A stretch of 64,000 bases of DNA from Hydnum rufescens UP504 (lineage: Eukaryota; Basidiomycota; Agaricomycetes; Cantharellales; Hydnaceae), in NCBI GenBank assembly GCA_014904985.1, contig MU129084.1, positions 38,551 to 102,550 on the forward strand. The letters are read 5' to 3'. The notes under the pieces are model-generated. The model searched no databases. It was not told where the DNA came from and saw nothing but the letters and a program-made list of their open reading frames with translations. Of this stretch, positions 1-9,843 are shown piece after piece; the stretch's first letter is position 1; the number at the start of each line of letters is the position of its first letter. Made by a program: the position numbers and the translations under genes.

Positions 1-226
1 TTAAATTACATAATATATTGATGATATAATTAATATATTATAAAATACATATTACTTAATATACATGATATCCTAATTAACTATTATCTAATTAATTACA
101 GAATCCAGGTTGCGTGACCACACCAGCAAGAGGGGGCACCCCTGCCCCAGACCAACTAGAGGGTGGGGAGGGGGCTAGGAGGCCACCAGAGGGGAAGGGG
201 GGCCCAGGGTGTGCACTTGGGGGATC
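1..226. other. AT-rich leader, no gene
   Basis: The first ~105 bases are almost pure A/T with repeated TTAATTA/ATATAAT words, followed by a G-rich stretch. A similar AT-rich tract precedes another hairpin-repeat unit near 18,110-18,235, so this is probably part of the same repeat landscape. I see no coding region or RNA gene. Confidence 0.5.
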
Positions 227-369
227 CTATAATGGGGAACAGTTGGTTAGTTGAAAAAATCAATAGTAGTGCAAAAAGGGCAGCCAGAGGCAGCCCTTTT
301 TGCACTAGAGTAGCTAAAATGCAATAACATACCTTAACACCACCACCCAGTCTATACTGGGTGTGGTGG
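227..369 (-). repeat. Double-hairpin intron-like repeat, copy 1
   Basis: Hairpin B (267-307) pairs AGTGCAAAAAGGGC with GCCCTTTTTGCACT. Hairpin A (340-369) pairs CCACCACCCAG with CTGGGTGTGGTGG, with a small bulge. Read on the minus strand, hairpin A is followed by a donor-like GGTATGT (GT ending at 332). Then come hairpin B, a CTAAC branch-like motif (246-250 on plus) and an acceptor-like ATTATAG ending at 227, giving a 106-nt intron-like segment. The layout matches the other copies in the window. Confidence 0.75.
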
Positions 370-659
370 CTTGTCCTGGGCTCTTGGTAGATGGAGTGTG
401 GTGTCGCACAACAGAAAAAAATTGCCGGCAGTTGCCAGTAAATTGAACCCAGGACTCAACGCCGGCAGTTGCCCAGTTTCAAAGGCAAGCCACCTGCTGC
501 TATGAAAAAGCCTAAATGCGGTAACTAGTAGACCAATATAAAAGGGTAGATTAGATAATACTCCATAGATCATATCCCATTACATAATACAGTGATTCCT
601 ATTCAAAAAAGCCTAAATGTGGAAATTGGATGAGGCACACCAACTAAATATGGAGCAGA

Positions 660-1092
660 TCATTCTGAAATTTGGTACATAATTAGGGTATTACTTCTAA
701 GCAAGATCATATCAAACTTTCAGCAAATTAGTGCAGGGGTTATGGAGATATCAGGAAACAAGTCTGAACATTGAAAATTCATTTCTCCCCTTGCAGAATA
801 GCTAGGGAGACTTGAAAATTTGCAAAAAGCCATACAATATAATGTACAAATATGTGCCAAAATCTGCCCAATCCATGCACTTTAAGGGAAGAATCTACAA
901 TAGGTACCAGAAGCACTGGAATTGCTGAAATGTAAGAGTGTGAGGATCATTCTGAAATTTTGGCACATGATTATATACTGTTTTAGGTGAGAACATATCA
1001 AAACTTTAGCCAGATTTATGCAGTAAATCACAGGAGATTATAAGGAAACAAGTTTTAACATTGAAATCAATTTACTCTCCCCACAGACAGGT
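660..1092 (+). repeat. Two diverged direct repeats upstream of the transposase
   Basis: Segments ~660-800 and ~948-1,092 are recognisably the same sequence about 285 bp apart. Both contain TCTGAAATTT, a GGCACAT/GGTACAT word, ATATCAAA-CTTT, GGAAACAAGT and a CTCCCC tract followed by ACAG/GCAG. They are too diverged to be recent. They may be sub-terminal repeats of the DDE element that starts at ~1,220, but no matching copies were seen on its 3' side. Confidence 0.5.
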
Positions 1093-1219
1093 ATGGACTT
1101 GAAATTTGACATGGGGTATTAATCATATAATTAAATGGAACATGTGCCAAAAATCAGCATTATTCTGTTTACTTCTTAACGATACAACTCCTCTTTTTCC
1201 TTTTTTTTATTTTGGTGCT

Positions 1220-3552
1220 ATGGAGGGAGTGAAAGGATCATACTCTGGCTGTAAAATTAATGGTCAGAGAGCTCCGCGCTCCATCTATAGGGACAGAAAA
1301 CGTGTTCTAGAGGAACAAAAAGCTGCTGAGGAGAACCATAGGAACCCATTGAGCCTATACAATTGGCTGCAGCACCTCCCACCAAAAACACAAACTCGGA
1401 ATCCGAATGTAACCATAGACCTCACAACAGAGTCTGGCGCTGACAATGATGACACAATAACATTTGTCCCTGCACCATCTGTCATGTCATTGTTGGTGCC
1501 AGAATCAACCGCTGCCTTGCCATCAGAAATAGGCAAGACTCGTCTTGACACCTGGGTGGCATTATCCCCAGATGGCAACAGGACCTCTCACGATGAAGAG
1601 GTTCACTCACTTTATGAAAGTCCATCTCACAACACATCCACAGCATCCTCATTGATGACGAGCACATTTTGAACTCACCCCTCACAACAAAAACACACCA
1701 ATGGCGATTTGTCCCATCTCCAACAATCAAAGAGGCTCAAGCTGCGGCAAAAGGCCTTGAAAAAATCCTCCGACCACCTTCGTCCCACTGGTGCAGGTCA
1801 TATGGACCCCAACCTTGACCTGCTTACCCAGGGCCGCCTCGAATTGATGCATATGTTTCTGAATATATATGCAAACGACTCTGTGGCTTGGGGCAATGGT
1901 TGGATTGTGGCATCACTCGTAGCTGCCACAGCCGCTGGAAAGGGACAATGGTTAGCCCGACGCCTCCGAGAATGGTGTCATGCTTACATTAAGGACTCTA
2001 AAAACCTTCCGACAAATGCATATGGGAGGTGGAATGTTTCGATGCTTGTTTCCGACGAGGATCTGGCCCAAGACATCACACTCCATCTTCAAGGTCTTGG
2101 GCCATTCATATCTGCTCTGGATATTGTTCGGTATCTTCGATACACCAGAAATAAAGACTCGCCTTGGCCTCGAAAGAAGTATCTCACTCAAAACTGCTTC
2201 ACGGTGGATGCGGCTTATGCAGTACCGCTGGGGAAAGGAGCCAAAGGGACAATATGTTGATGGCCATGAACAGGATGATGTGGTTACGTACCGACAATCA
2301 ACTTTCCTCCCAGCATGGGCCGTAGTCGATGCAAAGACCCGCAAATTTGATGATGGCAGTAATCTCGACCCGTTGACACCTGTATCAAGTCGCCCAACCG
2401 TCATCTGGAATCATCGATGAGTCGATCTTTTATGCACATGATAGACGAACGTTACGATGGGTCCATGCCAGCGAAACTGCAAAGCCTTATGCAAAGGGCA
2501 AGGGTACATCCCTTATGGTTGCCGATTTCGTTTCCCCCGATTATGGTTGGCTTCGAGAGCCAGGTGACGCCGATGCTGATGGGGCTCGAGTATTTCTAAG
2601 GCCTGGAAAAGAGCGCGATGGCTATTTCATGTGCGATGAAGTTCTTGCCCAAGTGACGAAAGCAATGGACGTCCTAGACAAGCACTATTGGACGGAAGAT
2701 CATGTATTCGTATATGACAATGCGACAACCCACAAAAAGTGTGCCGACGATGCCCTTTCTGCTCAACATATGCCCAAGTATCCACCCAATCCCAATGGGA
2801 AAGGGAGGAAAAAGGGCGAGAACTGGGGTGTTAAAGTCCCACTATTGGGTCCCAATGGCAATGTGATTCACGGTTCAGATGGGAAGGTTGTCAAAATTTT
2901 CAAGAAGATGGCGGATGCACAATTTTCCGACGGGAGACCCCAACCACTTTACTTTCCGGATGATCACCCACAATACCCTGGCTTATTCAAAGGGATGGCA
3001 GTGATTCTAGAAGAGTGTGGGTTTTCCAATGCAAGGTCCCTCAAAGCCGAGTGCAAAGGGTTCAAATGTGCACCTGGGATAACGGATTGCTGCTGCCGAC
3101 GTATCCTCTTTAACCAACCCGACTTTGTTGGGGTAAAATCCCTTCTGGAAGATGTGTGTGAAAGGCGGGGCTATAGGGTAATATTTCTACCAAAATTTCA
3201 CCCGGAGTTGAACTTCATCGAGATGTGTTGGGGGTATGCAAAGCGGGTATATCGCCAGTTTCCTATTTCATCTGATCCAATGATATTGGAGAAGAATGCT
3301 CTCGCAGCCCTGGAGTCCATACCGCTGTTGTCCATGCGATGGTCAGTCTTCTTGTATTTAACCTCTATTGTCACTAACATTCTGTTTAGGTTTTCCAACA
3401 GGTCCCTTCGCTTTATGGATGGATATAGACGTGGACTTAATGGGTCCGAAGCCATTTGGGCAGTCAAAAAGTACCGCGGCCACTGCTGCCTCCCACCTGA
3501 ATTAGTACATGAGATAGAATTCGAGCGGAAAAAAGCTGCTGCCACCTCATAG
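1220..3552 (+). pseudogene. DDE transposase (IS630/Tc1/mariner-like), frame-broken
   Basis: A DDE-superfamily transposase of a type common in basidiomycetes. The N-terminal region starts near 1,220. The catalytic part has VADFVSPDYGW (first Asp, ~2,521), YDNATTHKK (second Asp, ~2,713) and PKFHPELNFIEMCWGY (~3,190-3,240), resembling the PxLNPIExxW block of IS630/Tc1/mariner. The protein is not continuous: an in-frame stop lies at 1,670, and the frame changes near 2,130 and at ~2,415, where one extra base separates IWNH from DESIFYA. Joined by eye, the segments read as one ~700-residue protein, so the element is either decayed or hit by indel errors. No convincing terminal inverted repeats were found. 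The exact superfamily is uncertain; the DDE call is firm. Confidence 0.75.
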
Positions 3553-4466
3553 AGCAATAAAATATGGTTTTACTGGGGCTGTTTGCCGTTCTAGCGCATA
3601 ATTTAGATCATAGGGCCATAAGCGCGACTTCGATGATTGTGGCGACGAATTTTGGCCTCACGTGACAGCTTACATAAGTGAAATGGACAGTGGATGAGTA
3701 TGGGTGTCCACTATCTTAGATGTATTTGGATGATCCAAGTGTGCATTTTCAGGGCAATTACATGGATGGAAGGCTCTGGGGAGGAAATTGTTGTTTAGGG
3801 GGGAGGCCTGTGGAGCACTGCCTAAATGGAGTCCAGTTTGGCTGATATCTTGCATGTACGATCCCCATATATGTATTAACTCAGTGGTGCAATATCAGAG
3901 CCACCTCTGGTCTATATTTTATGTAATTCACTTTTGATCTTCCTCCCCCTCCCCCACAATTCCAGCCACTCCCACACATCCAATTCATTCCATTTTCAGA
4001 TATAGTCAGGGTTATAATATTATAAGCCTATTCCACCTAGTTCAGGTCTATTTTGAACTGTTTAACATTCATGATAGCTTTTTGTTCTCTTTTTACCTGA
4101 AAAGGGGGTTGAATACCTAGAAGTAAACAGAATAAGCTGATTCTTGGCACATGTTTAGCACCTTGGTCAGTCACCTAAGCCTACCTAATTAGGTACATTT
4201 CCGGGCCAGATAATGGACCTAACTAGGTCCCTTCATTATTACGGCTGAAATCAGCCTTTTTATGATTTTCACTTCAGTCAACCTTCTCGCCCAGAGTTGG
4301 CCGAAACTGGGACTTAAAAGATCTTAGACTTGCAGCGGACTATCTGGGCTTATCAGGGGTGACCACGATTATTTATTATTATCATACCAGTTGTGGGGTG
4401 GTGGTTCTGTTCTTATTTACTTGTATATTTATTTATTTATTTAAAAATTCAATAAACAAAAACACG
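3553..4466. other. Intergenic, no gene recognised
   Basis: No coding region is supported. The sequence holds the palindromic words GGACCTAACTAGGTCC (~4,216-4,231) and CCTAATTAGGTAC (~4,185), which recur near 10,030 and 19,757. It becomes AT-rich toward 4,440. It is probably old transposon sequence. Confidence 0.4.
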
Positions 4467-4494
4467 CCACACACCTGCTAGGGCAGGTGTGTGG
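4467..4494 (-). repeat. Orphan hairpin A
   Basis: A perfect 12-bp stem (CCACACACCTGC / GCAGGTGTGTGG) with a short loop. It is the hairpin A half of the double-hairpin repeat, but no hairpin B lies at the expected distance on either side, so it is a partial copy at the edge of the 4.5-5.5 kb array. Confidence 0.7.
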
Positions 4495-4566
4495 TACTAT
4501 CCACCATTCAGAGGCGGGTTCAGGGAGGGGGCACAGGGTGTCAGGCTGTATCTGTTGTATGAGAAT

Positions 4567-4714
4567 CTGGAATAAGTTATAATATATAAGTTAGAAATTC
4601 AAAGCAGTGTGAGAAGAGCAGCTATTGCTGCTCTTTTTGCACTGCTTGCATATACAAGTCCAAAAAAAAATACTTACTTAGTAGCACCACACACCCATCC
4701 TAATGGGTGTGTGG
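4567..4714 (-). repeat. Double-hairpin intron-like repeat, copy 2
   Basis: Hairpin B spans 4,604-4,645 (19-bp stem, three mismatches, GCAGC-ATTG-GCTGC tip). Hairpin A spans 4,684-4,714 (ACCACACACCCAT / ATGGGTGTGTGGT). On the minus strand a full GTAAGTA donor (plus 4,671-4,677), TTCTAACTTA branch motif (plus 4,588-4,597) and TTATTCCAG acceptor (ending at plus 4,567) bound a 111-nt intron-like segment around hairpin B. This is one of the best-preserved copies. Confidence 0.8.
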
Positions 4715-4857
4715 TGCCTTGCATTGTTTCATTGGGGGTTTGGCCAGCTTGTCGATTGCCACTGAGGGGGGCATGGCTTGGCAGTTCGCCGTTGGATGGG
4801 TTGCAGGTTATCATTCGGGTGGGTTGTCATTTCAGTTTGGATTTAAAAAAAATTTGA

Positions 4858-4963
4858 AGTGACACAAGGAGCAGCACAAGCTGCTCCTTTTGCATCACTG
4901 TACATATAGAAATTTAAAAAAAAAACCTTGGAGTACACCCACTTTGGTGGGTGTGTGGTACTC
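4858..4963 (-). repeat. Double-hairpin repeat, copy 3 (splice-like signals lost)
   Basis: Hairpin B spans 4,858-4,899 (AGTGACACAAGGAGCAGC / GCTGCTCCTTTTGCATCACT, two-base bulge). Hairpin A spans 4,931-4,963 (GAGTACACCCA / TGGGTGTGTGGTACTC). The donor position reads AAGGTTTTTT and no acceptor is clear, so the intron-like signals have decayed while both stems remain. Confidence 0.65.
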
Positions 4964-5123
4964 ATTTTGTACCCCGGTTGCGTAGGTTGTATTCAGGTTT
5001 GCGTACAGGGCCTGGTCATCATTTATGCATGTGGTTTGTTTGGCATGTGGGTTGCCGGTCTTGTGTGTTTGTTTGGGGGGTGCGGGTCTTGATTGGGTGT
5101 TGGTTGGGGTTCAGATGAAAATC

Positions 5124-5250
5124 TAGGATCATAAATAATATGTTAGTAAAAAGGGGAGGGGAAAGAAAGCCACACAAAAGGAGCAGTGTCTGCTCCTTTG
5201 CGTGATCATACTTAGCTTAAAATTACCACACCCACCGAAGCAGGTGTAGT
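5124..5250 (-). repeat. Double-hairpin intron-like repeat, copy 4
   Basis: Hairpin B spans 5,171-5,204 (CACACAAAAGGAGCAG / CTGCTCCTTTGCGTG) and hairpin A 5,225-5,250. On minus, a perfect TACTAAC branch motif (plus 5,143-5,149) and TCCTAG acceptor (ending at plus 5,124) are present. The donor reads AAGCTAAGTATG instead of GTAAGT. The same variant donor occurs in the copy at 18.5 kb, suggesting a subfamily. Confidence 0.7.
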
Positions 5251-5395
5251 TCGTCTGTTGTTGTTGGCAGGTTTCGTTTGGCGTTTGTTGGTTTGGTGGG
5301 TCGCATTTGTGGCTTTCGTTTCATTATTTTCGGGGGGAGGGGGTGGGGCAGGGGGCTTTGCTCAGTGGGTCTTCATTTTGCTGTTAGTTGATAAC

Positions 5396-5512
5396 CTATA
5401 ATAGATGTATTAGTTCAGTAAATTAAAACCAGCACAAAAAGAGCAGCATTTGCTCTTTTTGTGCTGATGGGGATGCACTTATCTTATATTGAACCACACA
5501 CCCGCTGCAGCG
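5396..5512 (-). repeat. Double-hairpin intron-like repeat, copy 5 (hairpin A truncated)
   Basis: Hairpin B (5,430-5,466) has a perfect 16-bp stem, CAGCACAAAAAGAGCA / TGCTCTTTTTGTGCTG. Hairpin A starts at 5,494 but stops at the loop (CCACACACCCGCTGCAGCGG), where the repeat ends. On minus the acceptor ATTATAG (ending at plus 5,396) and branch AACTAATA are intact; the donor is AAGATAAGT, one base off GTAAGT. Confidence 0.7.
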
Positions 5513-6150
5513 GTATAGAAGAAGGATTGGGAGCTCCGATGACTGTCAAATCAAACTCTGGTTCAGCCAGTGTGTAGATGGGAGACTGTATTTCTGTTTT
5601 TATTCAATGGGCTGGTTTGCTCTGATGGTTGATCACTCTCTAACAAGTTAGGTATGGTATTCAGTGGAGGATAAGATTGTGGTATGGACTAGCTATAGTC
5701 AATGATATATCGTGGGATGCTTGTGAAAGGCTTATACGTGTTGTATTGAACTGTTTACTGCTATTTGTGGGTACCTATTTGTGTCCTCCTGGTCAAAATG
5801 CGGATTCTAAAAAGGACTCTAGACTAGTTTAAGCTTGATTTAGTATGTCAATGTGTTTCTTTTTTCTTCTGACCTAACTTTGTTTTTACTCACCTTTCCT
5901 TGGATGTCCAGCAACTCTAACCTTAGGTCCTGCAACTATCCTTGGCTCAGTATTTCGCATAGAGGGCTTCCAGTGACTTAGTCTTAACAACCTTGTATAT
6001 GACTTAGCTCCAGATGGCTTTAGATCAGTACTCTCTTAAGATGCAAGCAGATTTGTAGACAGTAGTATATTCCAGTAGTGAGAAGATGATGGGGGGATAC
6101 AGGAAAATCTACCAGCTTTTATACCTTTCTGAAGGTGGCTGTGTTTAAAG
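5513..6150. other. Intergenic, no gene recognised
   Basis: No coding region or repeat recognisable from the rest of the window. The sequence is of ordinary composition. Confidence 0.4.
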
Positions 6151-6154
6151 AATA

Positions 6155-6376
6155 TGACTCACTCCTAGGTGAGTCATATGTGAGAACAATAGGGTTGTCA
6201 AGGAGGGTGAGTCATTCATAAAGTGGTTGCATGATAGGTGAGTCATTCATAAAGTGGTTGCAAGATAGGTGAGTCATTCATGAACAGAACAAAAGGGTTG
6301 CTAAGAAGGTGTTATCTCTCATAAAGTGGTTGCAAGGAGGGTGAGTCATTCATAAACAGAACAAAAGGGTAGTCAA
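6155..6376. repeat. Tandem repeat carrying six TGAGTCA sites
   Basis: Degenerate ~31-bp units of the type GTGAGTCATTCATAAAGTGG followed by TTGCAAGATAG, with a longer variant containing AACAGAACAAAAGGG. The 7-mer TGAGTCA (or its complement TGACTCA) occurs at 6,155, 6,170, 6,208, 6,239, 6,270 and 6,342. The first two form a palindrome (ATATGACTCA...TGAGTCATAT). TGASTCA is the classical Gcn4/AP-1 bZIP site, but nothing here shows regulatory use. Confidence 0.75.
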
Positions 6377-6559
6377 GGGAGTGTTATCTTTCTTATCTGT
6401 GAGGTTCTAGAAGTTATTTGTGGCAATGGGAGATGAAATAAAAGGATATTTCCGAGTTCTTGGAGATTAATTTGTTTGTAGTCCAGTGGTTAAGATGTTT
6501 TTGTTGCTGGTTGATAATGGGGACAAGTGCATGGGATGGGATTTGATGCAGAAACAACA

Positions 6560-7005
6560 GTTTACATCCGTAATAGACGTTCTTGGTATCATTCGATGCG
6601 GATTTCTAACAGCTTTCTGGGCGTGGTGGTTCCGAGCAGATCCAGTGTAAACTGACAGAGAAATTCGTTTTTTTACTGATGGGTGTTGATTCTGATAGTA
6701 ATATTGTTCTGTAGAGTTCAGTTTTGATCTGTTCTTCACGTGCTCAGTACCGTTGGATGCGGAATTTTTATATCTTTCCAGGAGCAGTTGTTCCGAGAGG
6801 ATTGGATGCGAACTGACAGAGAAATTCGTTTTTTACTGAAAATCCCGGATTTTGACAGTAATATTGGTCTGGAGAGTGCATTTCTGGTCCGTTCGACTTG
6901 TGTTTGGTACCATTCGAAAGGTATGAATCGTGGCTTTCTGAGAGTTATATGGGTGTACCTCTCCGATCAAAACTGACGGAGTTATAGAACGAATTCGATT
7001 TCTGT
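6560..7005 (+). repeat. About three degenerate ~160-bp tandem units
   Basis: Recurring blocks in order: GGTATCATTCGATGCGGA, GTTCCGAG, AACTGACAGAGAAATTCGTT, TTTTTACTG, and GATAGTAATATTG or GACAGTAATATTG. They start near 6,590, 6,750 and 6,908, with the third copy shortened and diverged. No open frame is conserved between units. This is a decayed satellite-like array. Confidence 0.6.
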
Positions 7006-7231
7006 GCATAGCCATAATTGATTTCGTAATAGGTCACATGATCATTCCAATGGCTGGGATCAATGGATATTTGCATTTTCTGATACTGGATGTTTTTATC
7101 TTCCACAGCGGGTGTGTGGTTCATGTGGGCACCTCTCGCACTTTCTGTTGGCATCATTTCGTTGGGCGTTGTCTCATTGGGTATGGTGTCGCTGGGTGTG
7201 TGCTGTCATTGGGTTTGGTGTGGTGGGGTTT

Positions 7232-7511
7232 GGCTGGGTGTTGTTTGGCTGGGTGTTGTTTGGCTGGGTGTTGTTTGGCTGGGTGTTGTTTGGCTGGGTG
7301 TTGTTTGGCTGGGTGTTGTTTGGCTGGTGTTGTTTGGCTGGGTGTTGTTTGGCTGGGTGTTGTTTGGCTGGGTGTTGTTTGGCTGGGTGTTGTTTGGCTG
7401 GGTGTTGTTTGGCTGGGGTGTTGTTTGGCTGGGTGTTGTTTGGCTGGTGTTGTTTGGCTGGGTGTTGTTTGGCTGGGTGTTGTTTGGCTGGGTGTTGTTT
7501 GGCTGGTTTTT
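7232..7511 (+). repeat. 15-bp minisatellite, ~19 copies
   Basis: Unit GGCTGGGTGTTGTTT repeated about 19 times. Variants of 14 bp (GGCTGGTGTTGTTT, near 7,322 and 7,441) and 16 bp (near 7,411) shift the phase. Because the unit is five codons and stop-free, open frames run through it in several frames on both strands; these are artefacts, not genes. G/T strand asymmetry is extreme. Confidence 0.9.
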
Positions 7512-7670
7512 GGCTGGGTGTTGTTACTTGGGTTTTGTTTGGCACGGTTCTGTTTGGTGCAGTTTCGTTGGGTGTGCCTTTGTTTGGTGCGTTCAGGGTT
7601 CACGTGTTGTCACTGGGGTCCTGACCAATCAGGGCTCATTGTCGGGGGGTTCTCATTTGATGCCATACTA

Positions 7671-8539
7671 TGACCTAGAATAAAAGTTGGTCAGTAAAGA
7701 ATTCAAAGTAGTGCAAAAAGAGCAGCTTTCGCTGCTCTTTTTGTGCCATTGTATCTACTAGCATAAAAATAAAAATAAAACTCACCTTTTGACCACACAA
7801 CCCGCAGCAGCGGGTGTGTGGTCATTGGTGTCTGCCTTTCTAGGTGGTTGCCTCTTCAGTTTGGTGGGTGTATGCAGTCAAGGGGGAGTGCAACTCAACA
7901 CCGGCAATTGCCAGAATTCAAAAGGTGCCCAAGTGCTGGCATGGCAAGCAGGATATGGATGAATAATAAGGAGACAAATGAGCAATAGATGTTAGATAAT
8001 AAATATTTTGTGCCAAAAATGATAGAGAACAATAATAATAAGGCAGACTTCCATAAGGCACTATATACCAACATTGCAAAGTGGGTTGGATCATTTCTGT
8101 GGGCCAGAATTGAGCCAACCCACTTTGCAATGTTGGTATATAGTGCCTTATGGAAGTCTGCTTTATTATTATTGTTCTCTATCATTTTTGGCACAAAATA
8201 TTTATTATCTAACATCTATTGCTCATTTGTCTCCTTATTATTCATCCATATCCTGCTTGCCGTGCCAGCACTTGGGCACCTTTTGAATTCTGGCAATTGC
8301 TGGTGTTGAGTTGCGCTCCCCCTTGACTGCATACACCCACCGAACCGAAGAGGCAACTGCCTAGAAAGGCAGACACCAATGACCACACACCCGCTGCTGT
8401 GGGTTGTGTGGTCAAAAGGTGAGTTTTATTTTTATTTTTATGCTAGTAGATACAATGGCACAAAAAGAGCAGCGAAAGCTGCTCTTTTTGCACAGGTTTT
8501 AAATTTTTTACTAATACTTTTATTTACTATTCTAGGTCA
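7671..8539. repeat. Large palindrome (~430-bp arms) built on two hairpin units
   Basis: The left arm from TGACCTAGAATA (7,671) to GCAAAGTGGGTTGG (~8,089) is the reverse complement of the right arm, CCAACCCACTTTGC (~8,115) to TATTCTAGGTCA (~8,539). Only scattered mismatches separate them, with a ~25-bp central loop. Each arm carries a complete double-hairpin unit. Left arm: hairpin B 7,711-7,746, hairpin A 7,791-7,823. Right arm: hairpin A 8,381-8,413, hairpin B 8,458-8,493. The intron-like limits are 7,675-7,785 (minus) and 8,419-8,535 (plus), both with GGTGAGT donors and TATTCTAG acceptors. A transcript through it would form a >400-bp duplex. The ~106-residue frames found in each arm are mirror images and unlikely to be genes. 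Confidence 0.85.
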
Positions 8540-8663
8540 AGCTGTCCTACCCATGAATGACAACCACATGAATGGAAACATGCGAACGAGTGAACAAGCA
8601 AGTGAATGAATGAACAATGACAACACCCACAGGAAGCCATGACGAAGAGCAGGAAAACAGAGA

Positions 8664-8786
8664 GCCACACACCCGCCTCAGTGGGTGTGTGGCCATATAA
8701 GGTATGTATTATGTTTTACTGGTTTTAGACACACAAAAAGAGCAGCAGCAGCTGCTCTTTTTGTGCAACCTTTGATTTCAACTAAC
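8664..8786 (+). repeat. Double-hairpin intron-like repeat, copy 8, split by solo LTR
   Basis: Hairpin A spans 8,664-8,693 (GCCACACACCCGC / GTGGGTGTGTGGC), followed by donor GGTATGT (GT at 8,702). Hairpin B spans 8,731-8,766 and the branch motif AACTAAC ends at 8,786. The LTR at 8,787-9,400 lands exactly after CTAAC. The 3' remainder (ATATGCCATTCTAG, ending 9,419) continues after the duplicated CTAAC, so the unit was intact before the insertion (~99 nt intron-like segment). Confidence 0.8.
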
Positions 8787-9400
8787 TGTCAGGGCCACGC
8801 TGCGATGAGAGCACCAAACAAATATAAACACAGATAACTCCGACTAAGTCCGGTGCGAGTCCAGCTAAGTCCGGGAGAATCCAGGCAAGAACAAGATAAT
8901 GAGATTGAGACGGAGAGGCAGTCCAGCAGCGCGGAAGGGACTAGGTGGAAATGAGCACAGTGGTCCTTAAGCTCATGGAGTCGACTGGGAAGTACTTGGA
9001 CTGTAGTCTGGAGTAGAAGCGGAAATCCTGAGATTAACATTAAGGGAATAGGTACAGTGAGGCTAACCTGTAGTCTGGAGTAGAAGCAGAAATCCTGAGA
9101 GACCAAAGCTGAATCTCTGGATTTCGCCCTGGACTACTTATACATAGTTCCTATACTACGAGGGATTGATCACTTAATGAGAGGTGGTTACAGGGGGGCA
9201 GGCACAAGAGGGGGAGCAGGCAGGGGACGGGAAAGTGGAGGGGACAGGGACAGGGCCAGGGGTAAGTGTGTGGGAACTGGAAGTAAAGGAAATGAGGAAA
9301 TGAAGGGGAAATGAAACGGAGACAGGGACAAACCGGAAACAAACCAGAACAAATCCGGAAACAAATCTGGAATTAACCGGGAAACGGACGAACTCTGACA
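8787..9400 (+). mobile_element. Solo LTR (family 1) with 5-bp target duplication
   Basis: Starts TGTCAGGGCCACGC and ends CGAACTCTGACA (TG...CA ends), 614 bp. It is flanked by CTAAC on both sides (8,782-8,786 and 9,401-9,405), a perfect 5-bp target duplication typical of LTR retrotransposons. It has no internal coding region. It contains two spaced copies of a TGTAGTCTGGAGTAGAAGC / GAAATCCTGAGA block and a CTTATACATA stretch after GACTAC. Related copies are at 12,980-13,651 and 18,668-19,019. Strand is inferred from the order of these blocks by comparison with family 2, whose CTATAAATAC looks like a TATA box. Confidence 0.85.
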
Positions 9401-9574
9401 CTAACATATGCCATTCTAGGTCAACATATCCCACCCTAATGCACGAAATCATGCAGCCACAAACCTAAACCCACGGGCCTGCCAAGACCCCATGAAACCC
9501 CGCACCCCATTACACATGAATGTGCCAACGAACAAAGGACAACGCACACCTGAAGCCACAGGGGAAATGAGGGA

Positions 9575-9707
9575 GCCACACACCCGCTGCGGCAGGTGTG
9601 TGGCACATAAAGTATGTGTATTTTCAGTAGCTACAAATGCACAAAAAGAGCAGCAGTCACTGCTCTTTTTGCGCAAGTTTTCTAAACTAACTTATCTTTT
9701 ATTTTAG
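9575..9707 (+). repeat. Double-hairpin intron-like repeat, copy 9
   Basis: Hairpin A spans 9,575-9,604 (GCCACACACCCGCTGC / GGCAGGTGTGTGGC), then AAAGTATGT (GT at 9,612). Hairpin B spans 9,639-9,674 (GCACAAAAAGAGCAG / CTGCTCTTTTTGCGC), then an AAACTAACTT branch motif (CTAAC 9,687-9,691) and acceptor TTTATTTTAG ending 9,707. The intron-like segment is 96 nt. The segment before hairpin A is similar to the one before copy 10, showing tandem origin. Confidence 0.8.
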
Positions 9708-9843
9708 GCCAAGACGCCCCACCCCAGTGCGCAAACCATGCAATCGTGAGCCCAAACCCTGCATACGAACATGTACCGCAATGAGAATGAAAATGGGTGA
9801 AGGACCGAGGATGTGCACATGAAGCTGCAGAGGAAATAAAGAG

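Noticed and set aside
1220..3552. Intact, active DDE transposase
   Set aside because: One in-frame stop and two frame changes; although indel errors are possible, activity cannot be claimed and no terminal inverted repeats were found.
6155..6376. CRISPR-like array
   Set aside because: Units are degenerate, spacers are not unique, and the organism is a fungus.
7038..7683. Overlapping long open frames on both strands (GWVLFG- and QTTPS-type repeats)
   Set aside because: They are the translation of the 15-bp minisatellite, open in several frames at once; not genes.
7895..8309. Two ~106-residue proteins nearly identical on opposite strands
   Set aside because: They are mirror images produced by the palindrome; no homologous domain, no splice signals of their own.
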